This document shows positions 50,077 to 62,612 of a stretch of 64,000 nt of DNA, in pieces; within the stretch, counting starts at the first letter, position 1; each line of letters begins with the position of its first letter. Origin of the DNA: Rhizophagus irregularis (taxonomy: Eukaryota; Glomeromycota; Glomeromycetes; Glomerales; Glomeraceae). The notes below the pieces were generated by a model. That model saw nothing but the letters and a program-made list of their open reading frames with translations. It was not told the DNA's origin and did no database searches. The translations under genes were made by a program, and so were the position numbers. The stretch is from contig NC_089431.1 of assembly GCF_026210795.1 (NCBI RefSeq), positions 1,302,001 through 1,366,000 of the forward strand, read 5' to 3'.

Positions 50077-51734
50077 ATAGTGAAACTCACAACTAATATT
50101 GCTTTTATAATCCGCATTTCTGGACGGGTATGTTCATGTTGTCCAGCCTACGTAAAAAAAATTAAATTATTTCTAAATTTTAACTCTCTGTTTTTCCTGT
50201 CATTTTTTAATCAGTATCCGCCAATTTGCCATTGTCCTTTTTGAACTACTTACTCTCTTCGGAATTAGTAATAGTATTAACTATGGATGAATATCTCAGG
50301 CTGATGTACTTATTAGTACTCAAAATAATATAATGTGATGTGATAATAATATTAATAATTATAAGAACGATTAAAGTATCTCTTGTATAATATATAATGC
50401 AATCAAAAGTGAGAAAGAGTACCGTGGATACTTAAATCTTGTCATAAAGCTACATAAAAGTATATATATCTTGCATTCATTCAAAATCTTTGCGGTTATT
50501 ATTATAGGGAGGGTATTATAGATAATTGTTAAGGAATTGGTGGTGTATTATTCATTAATTGCGTTTGCATCAAATATAGTCTCGAAAGTTTACAATGTTA
50601 TCGCAAAATAGAATTGAGTAAAGATTAGCCGAGAAAAGGTATAAAGAAAGACGAAATCTGAGTACATTGATTGTATTCTTTATTAGATTATATATACATG
50701 TTTAGATTAATATTAATTTTGTAAATAGTTAATAGTGTAAATATAAATATATAAATTAATTGTTAGATAAAAGTAATTATTCTTAATAAAATCAATTTCT
50801 ATTGTAATTTTTTAACAGTTAGGATATACTAGCTAATAAACCATTTTGTGATCTGTAAAGCAATCAAATTATATTTATTAGTATAATCATTTAAGTCATT
50901 TTAATCAAATTTAAATAGAATAAAGATCTAATTTCAAGATCATTGATGAACCGAACTTTTAATTCTACATCCTTTTTCAGTGCGTGCATACAAAATTTTT
51001 TTAATCATTTCTTATTATTTTAAGTAACAAATTAAATACTTTCCTTTTGACCAAGTAGAAATTATTTTAATTTCTAATAATGAAAAGGTAAAAAATTAAT
51101 AATTTTTTAATTGTTCATTAAAAAAGATTGTTTTTTTTTGGGAATCAGAAAATAGACAATCGACATGATATTATATTCCGTCCGCCCGTCTAATTTTCAT
51201 CATATTAAGAATTAGCTAATTAATTAAAAAAGAAAGTTTACCAATTGATTCCAAGAACTATGTCTGCCTTGATTGACTCTGTATTTCAAAAAAAAAAAAA
51301 CGGATTACCATAATAATAAATGAACAAAAGCTCTCAATTTTTCGTCTCTTTTTGATCAGACAAGGCTGAAACTATTTATTTCAACATACTAATTTTATTC
51401 TGAGTGTAGGATAAGATTTATATCATCACGTAAAATTTTGAATATGTACCAAATAATAATAAAAAACTTACCTATGTCAATAACTTGAAAAAATATTTCT
51501 TAAAAAGTTTTTTTTCCCGATCAAAAAATAGGATTGTGTTAAAAATCGGTAAAATCATGTGATTAGCCGCGGAAATGTGAACTTGACTTTCACGTGTCGT
51601 ATGGAGCACGTTTGTCGCATGTGTACCAATGACTAAGATCAATTACGGTTAAAGCAAGGCAACATAGTACAATCTTTCAATTCTCTTTTACGTAAATTTG
51701 CATTTTTCTCTTGTTAATATACTTACTTCAAATT
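50077..51734. other. Intergenic, A+T-rich
   Basis: CTK1 3' flank and COX6A 5' flank. No gene seen. Confidence 0.55.
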
Positions 51735-52253
51735 ATGGCTAGTCGGTTTCCTTTAACCCGTTTTTCTGTTACAGCTGCAACAGCAACTCGTAATAGAGTT
51801 GCTCATATTACTCGTCGTAACTTTGCTGCAGAAGCTGTTCCGGAAGGTTTTGTTGCTAAACGCAAGGGTGTTGAGGAACATGCAAAATGTAAATTTAGAA
51901 AAGTAAAAATATTTATACCGATTTATTTATAAAATGTTAAATTTTTATCAAATTTATTTTAGCTAGCTCCGATCTTTGGAAGAAAATTTCGTTGTACGTT
52001 TGTCCCATAGCTTTGATTGCTAGTTCTGCTAATGCTCTCATGATCATGAAACAACATGCTCAACACCATCATGAAGCTGAAGATCACCCTCCTTTTGCTT
52101 ATCAAAAACTTAGAACTAAGGTATTTAATAATAGTCATTTAATCATATATTTTATTCAAATAATATTAAAATTTTGTATATATTTATTAGCCTTTTTGTT
52201 GGGGAGATGGAGATCATACTCTTTTTCACAATACTGCTGTCAATGGACCATAG
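51735..52253 (+). CDS. COX13: Cytochrome c oxidase subunit VIa
   Basis: Exons 51735-51888, 51963-52120, 52191-52253; 124 residues. A basic, Ser/Thr/Arg-rich N terminus (TRNRVAHITRRNFA) fits a mitochondrial presequence. One membrane helix follows in WKKISLYVCPIALIASSAN, then the His-rich intermembrane segment (QHAQHHHEAEDHPP) and the family C terminus CWGDGDHTLFHN. An accessory subunit of complex IV at the dimer interface. The start at 51735 (MASRFPL) is preferred over the in-frame ATG at 51711 because it begins the presequence directly. Confidence 0.95.
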
Positions 52254-52580
52254 ACGATTCGTATTGAATAAATTTTGATAGTTGAGATATTTTATATATT
52301 TTGCTTTCATTTTGACTCTTATATTATAAAGATCCGTTCAATTCTTGATAAAATTTGCTAATAAAACTATTATTTAACGGAATTAAATTATATTTACGCA
52401 ACTATCTGAAATCTAAACTATAATACATTTAAAGAAGTATTATCGAGAACAATTCTACAATTAAAAATATTAATAATTAATTGAAAAGCAAATAATTTAT
52501 TAATTACAAAAAAATAGGGTTATATACATATTAAAAAAAATAAAATAAAATAAAAAAAGAAGCAAACCTTCCGTTGTTTA
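52254..52580. other. Convergent spacer COX13 / TAF13
   Basis: 327 bp of A+T-rich DNA between two stop codons; no gene. Confidence 0.6.
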
Positions 52581-53057
52581 TTAATTTTCAATTTCATTAA
52601 CGTCGAAAGTTTTTCTTGCAGTTTTAATATCTTTTTCCATAAATAATAATTCTTCGACACGTGCAAGTTTCTTTGAATCATTTCTTAAAATAAATTTAAA
52701 ATCTTCAACAGTAACCTTGCGATCTTTAGCTACTTTTGATGCTTTCAAACACTGAATTCACAAAAAGCACATAATTAGTAAAAATAAAAATAAGAATAAT
52801 TTCTAAGAAAATTTTAATACCATTTCAGTAATGTAATCATTTACAAGTTCCTCCATTACGTTTACCGTATCAGGTGCTGGGTCAGGTTCATCTCCAAACC
52901 CATACATTAATAAGCGTACTAAAAAAAAATAAAAAGATCTGCTAAAACTAAATCTTCAACAGCTAATTTTATAATTCTGAAAATTATACTTACAATCTTT
53001 CGTAAACACACCCTTATTGCCTTTAGGCGGTCGTCCCCTTTGCTTGTATTCAGCCAT
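52581..53057 (-). CDS. TAF13: TFIID subunit TAF13
   Basis: Exons (minus): 52994-53057, 52821-52918, 52581-52751; 110 residues, phases 1 and 0. A short basic N terminus (RGRPPKGNKGVFTKD) is followed by a histone-fold domain: LRLLMYGFGDEPDPAPDTV, EELVNDYITEMCLKAS, VTVEDFKFILRNDSKKLARV, ELLFMEKDIKTARKTFD. MYGFGD and KLARVxELL are hallmarks of TAF13, which pairs with TAF11 in the TFIID lobe contacting TBP. Small because it is little more than the histone fold; human is 124 residues. Confidence 0.95.
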
Positions 53058-55279
53058 AATAACGATTTGTTAAACTAAAGGTGTTGCAATCTATTTAAAT
53101 TTTATTCTAACTTAAATTTTATTCTAACTTTCACTAGCTTCGTGACGAATTTCAGGTTAATAAATACCATTTTTTAGTTTATCACGTGATTATGAAAATC
53201 ATTTGCCCACTAATCATCTTGAAAAAGATCATGGTTCGTCTGAAACATAAAAATAAAAAATCTTGAAAAGATCAGTGAAAATCTATCTTTCAAGTTATTT
53301 TATACAAGTTTATACAAGTAATATCAGGAAGAAAAGCTTTTTTGCTGATTTATTATGATCTTTATATCTTATAGTAGCAATACCAGCATAAAATCTAAGC
53401 TTTATTACTACAGTAGAGCAATTTTGGGGTTCTAACCCGAAATTTTCACACATTGAACATGTATAGAAACATTTTTTTAATTCACAACTAACTTCAATTT
53501 CAACAAGTTATCTCTTGCAGAGGCATCTAAGATAATTGCTCAAATGTGACAAGAAGATCAATTTTATTAGATTTATTAGAATAGATAATATTAGAACTTC
53601 GTACACATTCAATTATTCATTTTTTTTTATAAAAAATAAACTATAATAAGAAGCTTTAGCCTTCTGAAATCATTCTACTGCTTCACAACTTTAACTGTAA
53701 AAGAAAATATTTTTTAATTCACAGCTTTAACTTGGGATGAAAATATTTTTTTTCTTCACAACTTCTGTCAGTGAGAAAAGCTATAGCCTTCAAAATATAT
53801 TTTACTTCTCAACTTTAAGCTTAGGCGAATATATTTTTTCATCACAACAACTGCATGTTAATCCTTCATATTGCTGATATTAGTTTCCAATATTGCCAAT
53901 ACATTAGTATTTGATACATATATTTTGATGAGCTTAAAAAAGAATCAGAATCTAAAAAAAAAGTCGCAGATTTCAGATTAAATGCATTCAGATAGCTAAA
54001 AAGGAGCCAAAAATTAAGTATTGCCCTTCTTTCTTGAATGGATTAGAGCTTGATATCTTCTTTCAAAAATATTGAATCGCATCAGCATTGGTTTCATAGC
54101 ACTAGGATATTTAAAAAATTCTAAGACATTATTAATCGTAATCAGCAATAAGATGCATATATCAAGATAATAGAATCTTCCTTCTCAAGGTATGGTATAA
54201 TCAAAACCCAGAAATTGTTATTTCAGAAATTCTATCTTATTTTAAAGAATTAGAAAGCAGTGTGCAGATCTCAAAAAATGGAATTCTGATGAAAATTTAC
54301 TACAAAAAGAGAATCTATCTGAAGAGGATAGCAAAGGTTCTAACTACAAAGAATTTGAATTATATAAATTATCATTAAAAAAAGATCTATCAAATGAATA
54401 ATTTGAGCAAAGATGAAAGGCACTTGTAGTCCATACCAATAACTACTCAGTTAGCTTCACGTATATTCCTCTAAGTTCTACCCATCATCTATTGCTATAA
54501 TCAATTCAATAAGTTCATATCATCAGATTAAGAATCAAAAGTTTCTTATCAGCCACCCTTATAATTGTGTCAACATACTATTGGTTTTATATAATCCTGT
54601 TTTTTCTAATTTCAAAAGATATTATAATGACAAAAACTATTTATAGATAAAAAAACTTTATCAATAAACCTTCAAGATTATAAAACTTATGGCAGATTTT
54701 TATAAGAGTTCCATACTTCTATAAAAATATTTGTGAATTATTTAATAAGAATAGAACTTCAAATGTTAAAAGTTTAACATTAAATTTATACAATACTGTA
54801 AAAAATGAAATTGGTATTAATAAATTTGATCCAACCATTCAAGCAGCTACTTTATATATGAAGGTTTATGTCCAACAGATTTTTAACTTTAGTTTATTCT
54901 TAAATTTAATTTAATTATCTAGTTTAATTATTTCACAAAATATAGTTTATTAATCAGGAAATTTTTCTAGACAAACTTATTGGTAATATTTTTTAAGAAA
55001 TTAGTTTGTATTTACAGTCAGGATTCAATAATGTAGACAGAAGAATAAAAAATTACTTAAAGGGTGCAAGATACCATACTTTATAATATATTTGGTTGGA
55101 CCTTAGATGTGTATTAGAAGCTGTTTATTTCAAAAAGCCAATTATTGAACCTCTAATAGCTTTTGAACCTCTTATCTTTACCAATGATCAAACTCACATC
55201 AAGAAAATTGTATGACTTTTTAATGCTTTGATCTACTTCTAGATCTTCTTCTCTTTAAATTAAGACCTTTTGTTTTCTG

Positions 55280-55580
55280 GTAAAAATGGATGATATAAAA
55301 AATAAAAAATTATTTATTAAAAAAAATCATATTAATAATACCAAATATCCATTTGTTTTTTTTTTCCTACACATTTCATTCTTCTCTTTTTCATTCTTCA
55401 CCTTTTCTCTCTCTTCATTTTTCCTTTTTTCTTATTTTTGTTCTTTCCCTTTCCTTTCTTTTCTAGTTAAAATGGGTGATTTAAATTATTTATTTAAAAA
55501 ACATAATCAACAATACCAAATCCATTTGTTTTTGTTTTTATTTTTGTTTTTTCTACATACCTTTTTCTTTTAATTTTATT
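55280..55580 (+). repeat. Imperfect tandem duplication, about 186 bp period
   Basis: The block aaaATGgatgat...taccaaat...ccatttg followed by a pyrimidine tract (from 55280) recurs at 55466 (aaATGggtgat...taccaaatccatttg, again followed by a T-rich tract). A third, weaker pyrimidine tract with a following ATG lies at 55740-55870. Confidence 0.55.
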
Positions 55581-56432
55581 AATATATAAGTAGGTCTCTC
55601 CTTGTTTTTCAATAAATCACGATAATATTATTAACTTTTTAATTTTCATAAAATTAATTTCATGAATTTATCATGATAATATAATTAACTTTTATAAAAT
55701 TAAACATTATAAATTTCTATAGTAACTTTTCTAAGCTTTTTTTATCTCTCTTCCACTTTTTCTTTTTTATTTTTCACTTTTTTTCATTCTTCATTTTTTC
55801 ATTCTTCCCTTTTTCTTTTTTTTGTCTTCTTTTTTTCTCCTGCATTTAGAAAATGATAATTTGAAGAATTATTATAATTTACTACCATATACTATAATAA
55901 GTAATAGAGATTCAGGTTTACCCTACTCTTGCCAAGTTAATATTATTAGAGAGTTCTTTTGCAGAGAGAAACTTTTTAATGTAGAAAACTGAGACAAAAG
56001 AAGGTGATTACTAAATATACATATATCCATTTTTAATGAATCCTGATATTAATTAGCTGATTGGAACTCAAGATAAAGTGCCATTAAAAAAGAAATATAA
56101 TATATATTGGCTGGATTTCTTGAAAAAGACTTATAGATCTAATTGAAAATTTTATAGATCCACTTAAATAATTATATTTATAAAGACTAATCATTTAAGT
56201 GTTATAGTTTAAACTTATTGTTTATTTTATCTTACGATTGAAAAATAATAAATTTCTTTATTATATTTATATTTATGCATTTTTTATTTCATGAAGAGAA
56301 ATTTATTAAATCTATTTTGTGATATCAAGACACCTTTATTTCATTAATAAAGTGTAAAATATTGTCTTTTTGAAAATAATATTTGAAAATAATAAAGTTT
56401 TACTTTTAATCTGTATACGCATATATATAGTA

Positions 56433-56825
56433 CAGTCAACTCTTCTTATAACAAATTTTGATATAACGAATTTTACAATATAACGGATCTTCAGTATGGT
56501 ACAGATTTTAACATATGAAAAAAATCTCTTTATACCGAATTTTACTAATTAAATGCCGTATACCGTTTAATAAAGTAAATTTTATAAACCGTATATGAAA
56601 AATGCCCCTTTTAACAATGAATTTTCTTTTATAACGAATTTTTTTTCAATATAACAAAGATATTTTGTGTAACTTGCGTTTTGATACAATTATTATACGA
56701 CAATATACCATAATATACAAAAATTTTCCAGGTTATACCAGATTTTCCCATCATATTAACGAATATTCCTATAACGAAGGCCTGATCAACCCGGACGCCA
56801 ACTTCGTTATATTAAGAGTTGACTG
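56433..56825. mobile_element. 393-bp pogo/Tigger-type MITE
   Basis: Left end cagtcaactcttcttataac and right end gttatattaagagttgactg are inverse matches with a few changes, flanked by TA on both sides (56431-56432, 56826-56827). The interior repeats ataacgaattt-like motifs and codes for nothing. TA duplication and the CAGTCAAC ends fit a non-autonomous Tc1/mariner-superfamily element, most like pogo/Tigger. Confidence 0.8.
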
Positions 56826-58387
56826 TATATAGGTATTAGAATAATAAAAAAGTTTTGAAAAAAATATCAGTTTGCTAAGTCTTTTTTATATATATGGGCT
56901 ATGTTCTAGACTTTATATTTATTTTTATTATCATATTTATAAAAAATTTTCATATACACACATGCATTTAAAATTTAAATGAATCTTTATTATGTTTTTA
57001 TAATATAAAGAAGCTGGTTGACTAAATAAAATAAAATGGATAGTAGATATTTAAAGGAAGGAATTTGCCTATCCCTAGATAGTAAAAAGCAGAAGTATTA
57101 GTATTATTAGATAAAGTATTATCTTTTCTTAATATTTATTATAAAATTCAATACAGAAATTTATATAAGGTAACATAATATTAAAAAATTGGTTTTCATT
57201 TTATGAATTCAAATTTTAAGGTTAGTGATTGGTATTTTATTTAAAAATATTATATATTTATAAAATAAAATGGTAGTTCCAAATTGTTTAATATAAAATT
57301 TTCTCAGTAAATTTTCACATTTTTTAAACCTAATTTTATTGTTCTTTTGATAAAAATAATAGAGTTTAATCAGATATTTCAGTTTATTAATAATATAATT
57401 TTTGAATATTTACATTAATGTAATTTACTAAATATTTAATTTTTTTTATTATAGCTTAATTACATTACATTTTCTTGCTAAAAAAACTCCTTTTGATTTC
57501 TTAAAGTTTGGTTCAATTTAATGAATTTTTATTCATTTTGTTGACTCGCAAGTTACGCAAGAATATAAAGAATTCAATGATATTGTGAAGTATAAAAAAT
57601 TAATGTTCAAGCAACTTTGTTATCTATATAAATGATAGTAAGTTTCTTTTTAAAGTTAAGTTTTATGTGCAAATTATATATTTATTAATTAAACTATATA
57701 CATAAATTACCGCTTATTCTGCTGTACCTTCAATGAATCTTACTTTATTGTGTTCTTTTTTATTAATTGGGCTATATGATCTATTTGGTTATTATAATCT
57801 TACTATCTTTTTAACGTTTATAGCAATCATATCACCACCTTATACTTTATACTTAATGCTCCTATTATGGCCTTTATTAGTCTCATACAGTATATATTAA
57901 TCTTTACTACATAATTTTCTTTAATTACAGATTTTTTAGCATAAACAGATGTCCTGTATCTTAAAACTAGCTGGTTTTATTATGAAATAAGAGAAGCTAG
58001 TTCTATAAATATTCAATTATGCTTTTCAGACCCTTTTTCTATAACTAATAAACAATACCCTTTTTTTTACAATTCTTTTAGTATTTCATAAATATATGAA
58101 TCTCTTCAAATAAAAAATATTCACTTTTCTTTGCAATTTACTATTGATGATAGTAAATGTCTCTCTAATATTAAACAAATTTCTTTGGCTCATTTTAATA
58201 GAATATATTGAGTTGATATTATCTATTAATTTTTTTAGTAAGTATACATTAATCCATCTATTTTACATCTCAAAATGAATTACTTGGTTAATAATAAATA
58301 GCTTATACCCTTATTACCTGCTGGACTTCTTAGATTTTTCCAAATATAACAAGATTTTATAAATAGTAACTTATCAAATTAATAATA

Positions 58388-58559
58388 CAGTCAAACCTTG
58401 ATATAACGAACCCTTGATATAGTGAATTTTTTAAACAACTATAATAAATTTCCCTTCACTATAACAAATTAACCAATCAAATCTCTTAAAATCTTTACTA
58501 TAGTCTTATAGCAAAGTTGAGGTCTGGACCTGAGTTCGTTATAATAAGGGCATTGACTG
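58388..58559. mobile_element. 172-bp pogo/Tigger-type MITE
   Basis: Left end cagtcaaaccttgatataac and right end gttataataagggcattgactg, flanked by TA (58386-58387, 58560-58561). Same end family as 56433-56825. The right end lies inside a tandem duplication (58509-58690). Confidence 0.75.
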
Positions 58560-58690
58560 TAATACGACACTTTTTTGGAAGAAACTTAATTACTTCTTTA
58601 TAGCAAAGTTGAGGTCTGGACCTGAGTTCGTTATAATAAGGGTTGACTGTAATATGACACTTTTTTGGAAGAAACTTAATTACTTCTTTA
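58509..58690. repeat. Tandem duplication of about 91 bp across a MITE end
   Basis: Copies 58509-58600 and 58601-58690 (tagcaaagttgaggtctgg ... tacttcttta) differ by a 2-bp indel and one base. Each contains the right 50 bp of the MITE plus about 40 bp of flank, so the duplication is younger than the insertion. Confidence 0.9.
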
Positions 58691-61161
58691 GTATTGTATG
58701 AACTCATTCTCCTTCACTAGCAACCAGTTTCTTCATCTTCCTTCTCTTAAAAAGATTTTACTTCATATTCATGATAATTGCAATTCAAATAATATTCTGG
58801 GTATTTATTTAATAATTTATCTATTAAACAGTCTAAATATATTATGAAACATGCATTCTGTTTAATTAAAATTTTCTTATATGACACTATTATTTTTTTT
58901 TATGTTTCTAATAAACTCGTCTTTTATCTGTTTTAACGTTATTGCAACTCTGACCTTTCACATTACCTAGTATTTAATAGTTATTTCTTTATCATTTTAT
59001 TCTTTATACTAATAGTTCAATGTCTAACTTTAGTCTGAATACTATCAATATGGGTATCACTTAATGATAAATTAATGATGATAATTTCATTTTAATATAT
59101 CATATAATGTTATAGCTGTTTTCTTTTTAGCAGAATTATTTGCAGTAATTTTCATCTTACAAAATATCCTTATTATTTTGGAGATCTAGTACTATCTAAA
59201 TCTATCAAGTTTGTTTAATATAAAATTAAAGCTCATTTATCTATTCATCATAGAAATTACAATTCTTTTTTTTCTTCTAATCTTTTAAAACTTATATCTC
59301 TCAATTATTTAGAATACTATAATGATCTACTGATTAATATAGATATAAAAAAATTCATCTCAATATAATAAGATATTTATTTCTTAAGTTTAACATAAAT
59401 GTCAAAATTCTTAACTATTTTTTAAATATCTATTGACTTGCTATTATGGTATTTATCAAGTTTTTGCTATATCCCTATATGACTATCGATCTTTTCAAAG
59501 GATTTATTCTATATATTCTGTTATTTTTAGTTGTGAAAATATATAACTCTTCTTTTAAAGGCTTTTTCTTTATATATAGATACTTTACTGCTAGAGTTTT
59601 GATATTTTACACAAAATATTTTCTGATCTAACAATATATTCTACAGCTCATATTACTCAATCTCGTCTTCCTATTTAGCCTATAGTTTTCTCCTTATAAT
59701 GGCTGCAAAAAAGAAACCAACAAAGTATTATACTGAAATAAACAAAAAAAGATATTTACAAAAGGATTCATATTATCTTTATCAAAAAAAAAAAATACAG
59801 TAACCTATAAAAGATATCAGCCATTCCAAATTAATTTTTAGTTTACATCTTTCCCCTTCTCTATTTTTAAAAATTTTAAAATAATTTAAACATATATATT
59901 CACATATATTTAAAATAGCTCCTCTCTTTTCTGAAATTGAATATATCAAATATTTTTGATTTTACTGAAAACTTCCAGAAATTTTAATATGTTTAAGTAT
60001 TATGTTTGTTTAAATTATTCTCTTCCTCCTTCTCAAATTTTTCAGCCAGAAAAAATATTAAACTAATTATTAGTTTGGAATAGCCTGATTAAGACTAATA
60101 GACCGGATCTGTATTTAATTAAACAAAAATATTAAAAATTAGAAAATCTACATTTTTGAATTGTTCAATAATGCAAAAAATCTGAAATATAAAATATCTA
60201 TGAGAAATTTCAGTTTTCTCTGATAAAGTTAAAATTGAGACATACATCAATATTTTATTATTAAAGTTAATTTAATTTTATTTTCTGTACAACTAGTCAT
60301 ATATATGATTTTTATTTTAGATTAAATAGTTATCTCTAACATACTAAAAAAATTCTATCATATATATTATATGTGATTTAGCTTACTTATAAAGTTTGGC
60401 ATATAAAACCAAAGTGGAGTTGGCTAGGTTGGCTTGGTTTACAGTTTTTTGATTTAAACTACATTGTATATAGTTTCTTGTAGTTTATACTAAACCTTTA
60501 TTTACTCTACAGAACTGATATCATCAATTGAACCATACATTAGTATTAATTTCATAAGTATAGGTATAATATTTGTAAAGAAATTACATTTTTCATAGTA
60601 ATACTAACTTCAAATTTTTATTTTTCTATTTGCTAATTTCAGAATATAACTTATCATTTTGGTCAAATAAGTTCAATATCCTTTATTAATTGAAAATTAT
60701 TTAGCAAAATTAAATTACTTATATATCAATTTATAAGTATAAGTATAATACTTGTAGAAAAAATTATTACCCCTGGTGTATTTCACCTTTAGTGAGCAGT
60801 AATATCATCTTTATTAAAATAATTAACTATTAGTAATGATTTAAAACTAGAGGTTTTTATTCTTATCAAAATGTGAATAAACTTTGCATTATGCATTTAA
60901 TTAATAATTGGAACTTTTACAAAATTTGGCATTTGTAATAAATTGTAATAATTTGTATATTTAACCAGTTGAGTAAACCATATATTAATTTATCAATTAT
61001 TACTAGGATGACTTCAATATCTTTAGTAATATGTTTATCTTTTCCATAAAATATAATATCAATAATCATAAGAAATCAATAAAGGAGTTTAAATATTTAT
61101 ATACTATTATTAAAGTTATATACCATGAATTAGTAACATATTTTAACAATAAATAAATAAA

Positions 61162-62612
61162 TTAATAAAATATATTTCTTACCTTCATAGCCCATTCAGG
61201 ATGAATTGTACCAACCATTTCAATAGAATTAATGACTTGACGAATTTCATCTAAATCTTCATTAGTAAGACGTATATTTTGAGTATTAAAATTTTCTTCC
61301 AAATATTTTATTCTTTTGGTGCCAGGAATAATAATAATATTATCTCTCTAATTAATAATAATTAAATCAATTTAGTATTAAAAAAATTCATATTTTGGTA
61401 AAAAAAAAAAGATACTAACTTGAGCCAAAGTCCAAGCTAAACAAAGTTGACTTGGAGTAAGACCTTTCTTGGTAGAAAGTTCTTGTAATTTATATACGAG
61501 TTCTAAATTCTTTTTAAAATTTTCACCCTGAAAACGCGGAATTTTTCTCCTCAAATCGTTTGGTTCAAGATCATCAAAAGACTTAATCGTACCCTTACAA
61601 AAATATTATGTATTTGTTTAGATATAAAATATATTATTTTATTATAAGAACAAAAATAGTTTTTAATTACGCTTAAGAATCCACGTCCGAGAGTACCGAA
61701 TGCCACGATGGTAACACCTAATTCACGACAAGCTTCCATAATTCCATTATTTTCAATATTAATAAACCAAGGACCATATTCAACCTAATTGATATGTTTC
61801 AAATGTTAAATAATATAATAATTAAATATAATTGATTTAATTTAAATTTACCTGAATTGCAGAAATAGGATGAACCTTATATGCTCTTCTAAGAGTTTCA
61901 GCAGAACATTCAGAAATTCCAAGGTATTTAACTTTACCTTCTTTAACAAGTTCTGCCATGGCTTTAACAGTCTCTTCAATAGGCCTAAATAATTTTTTTC
62001 ATTACATTAAAATAAAAACTAAAAATTCCTAAAAAGAATTTTTTGATTTTTTTTAGAAATTTACGTATTCGGATCCACACGATGTTGATAATAAAGATCA
62101 ATATAATCCACTCCTAATCTTTTTAAAGATCTTTCACAAGCTTGTCGAACATATTCACGTTTTCCTGATACTTCGTAAGATTGATCGGGTTTACGAATAT
62201 AACCAAATTTTGTACAAATAAATATTTTGTCACGATGTTCTTTAAGAAATTGCGAAAGTAATCTTTCGTTATGACCATCAATTCCATAGATATCCTAAAT
62301 AATTTTGTTAAAAATTTACTGAAAATTATGGGAGGTTACATTAATTACATAGTATATATGCATGTATTAATACTTGCAGAAGTATCCCAAAAAGTGCAGC
62401 CTATTTCAATTGCACGATTTAAAACTTTTAAACTTTCGGTTGAATCAGATGTTCCATAAATTGCGCTAGTTTCCTTTCATTTTTTTGGAAAGATTAAATA
62501 AGATTAAAACTTGGTAAATGGATATAAAGATTATTAAATTTTATACCATGCATCCTAAACCGATAGCTGGAATCTTAACACCAGTTTTACCAATTTCACG
62601 AAGTTGGACCAT
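61162..62612 (-). CDS. Aldo/keto reductase
   Basis: Exons (minus): 62547-62612, 62378-62473, 62065-62294, 61852-61984, 61671-61784, 61420-61593, 61162-61347; 332 residues. TIM-barrel NAD(P)H-dependent carbonyl reductase with the catalytic tetrad visible: Asp in TFWDTS, Tyr in [10 protein letters not shown], Lys in FICTKFGY, His in YYQHRVDPN. Later family blocks: [18 protein letters not shown] and [15 protein letters not shown] (cofactor end). Closest in style to the AKR13/auxin-induced group; the substrate is unknown. The second intron begins GCAAGT rather than GT; this alone joins WDTS to DIYG in frame. Confidence 0.92.

Larger units (their letters stand above)
53058..61161. other. Gene-poor repeat graveyard, 8 kb
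   Basis: No intact gene. Short protein-like fragments broken by stops occur, for example around 54820-54870 (FDPTIQAATLYMKVYV) and 55085-55215 (LRCVLEAVYFKKPI, FEPLIFTNDQTHIKKIV). A T/C-rich block at 55340-55860, tandem duplications and two pogo/Tigger-type MITEs are described separately. Around 57950-58220 a plus-strand stretch (IDDSKCLSNIKQISLAHFNRI) looks like old coding DNA of a repeat; its family cannot be named. Confidence 0.5.

Noticed and set aside
55286-55573. 95-codon Phe/Ser-rich frame
   Set aside because: It is the translation of pyrimidine tracts in a tandem duplication, not a membrane protein gene.
58498-58707. Minus-strand frame with repeated KEVIKFLPKKC
   Set aside because: The peptide repeat is only the translation of the duplicated MITE end.
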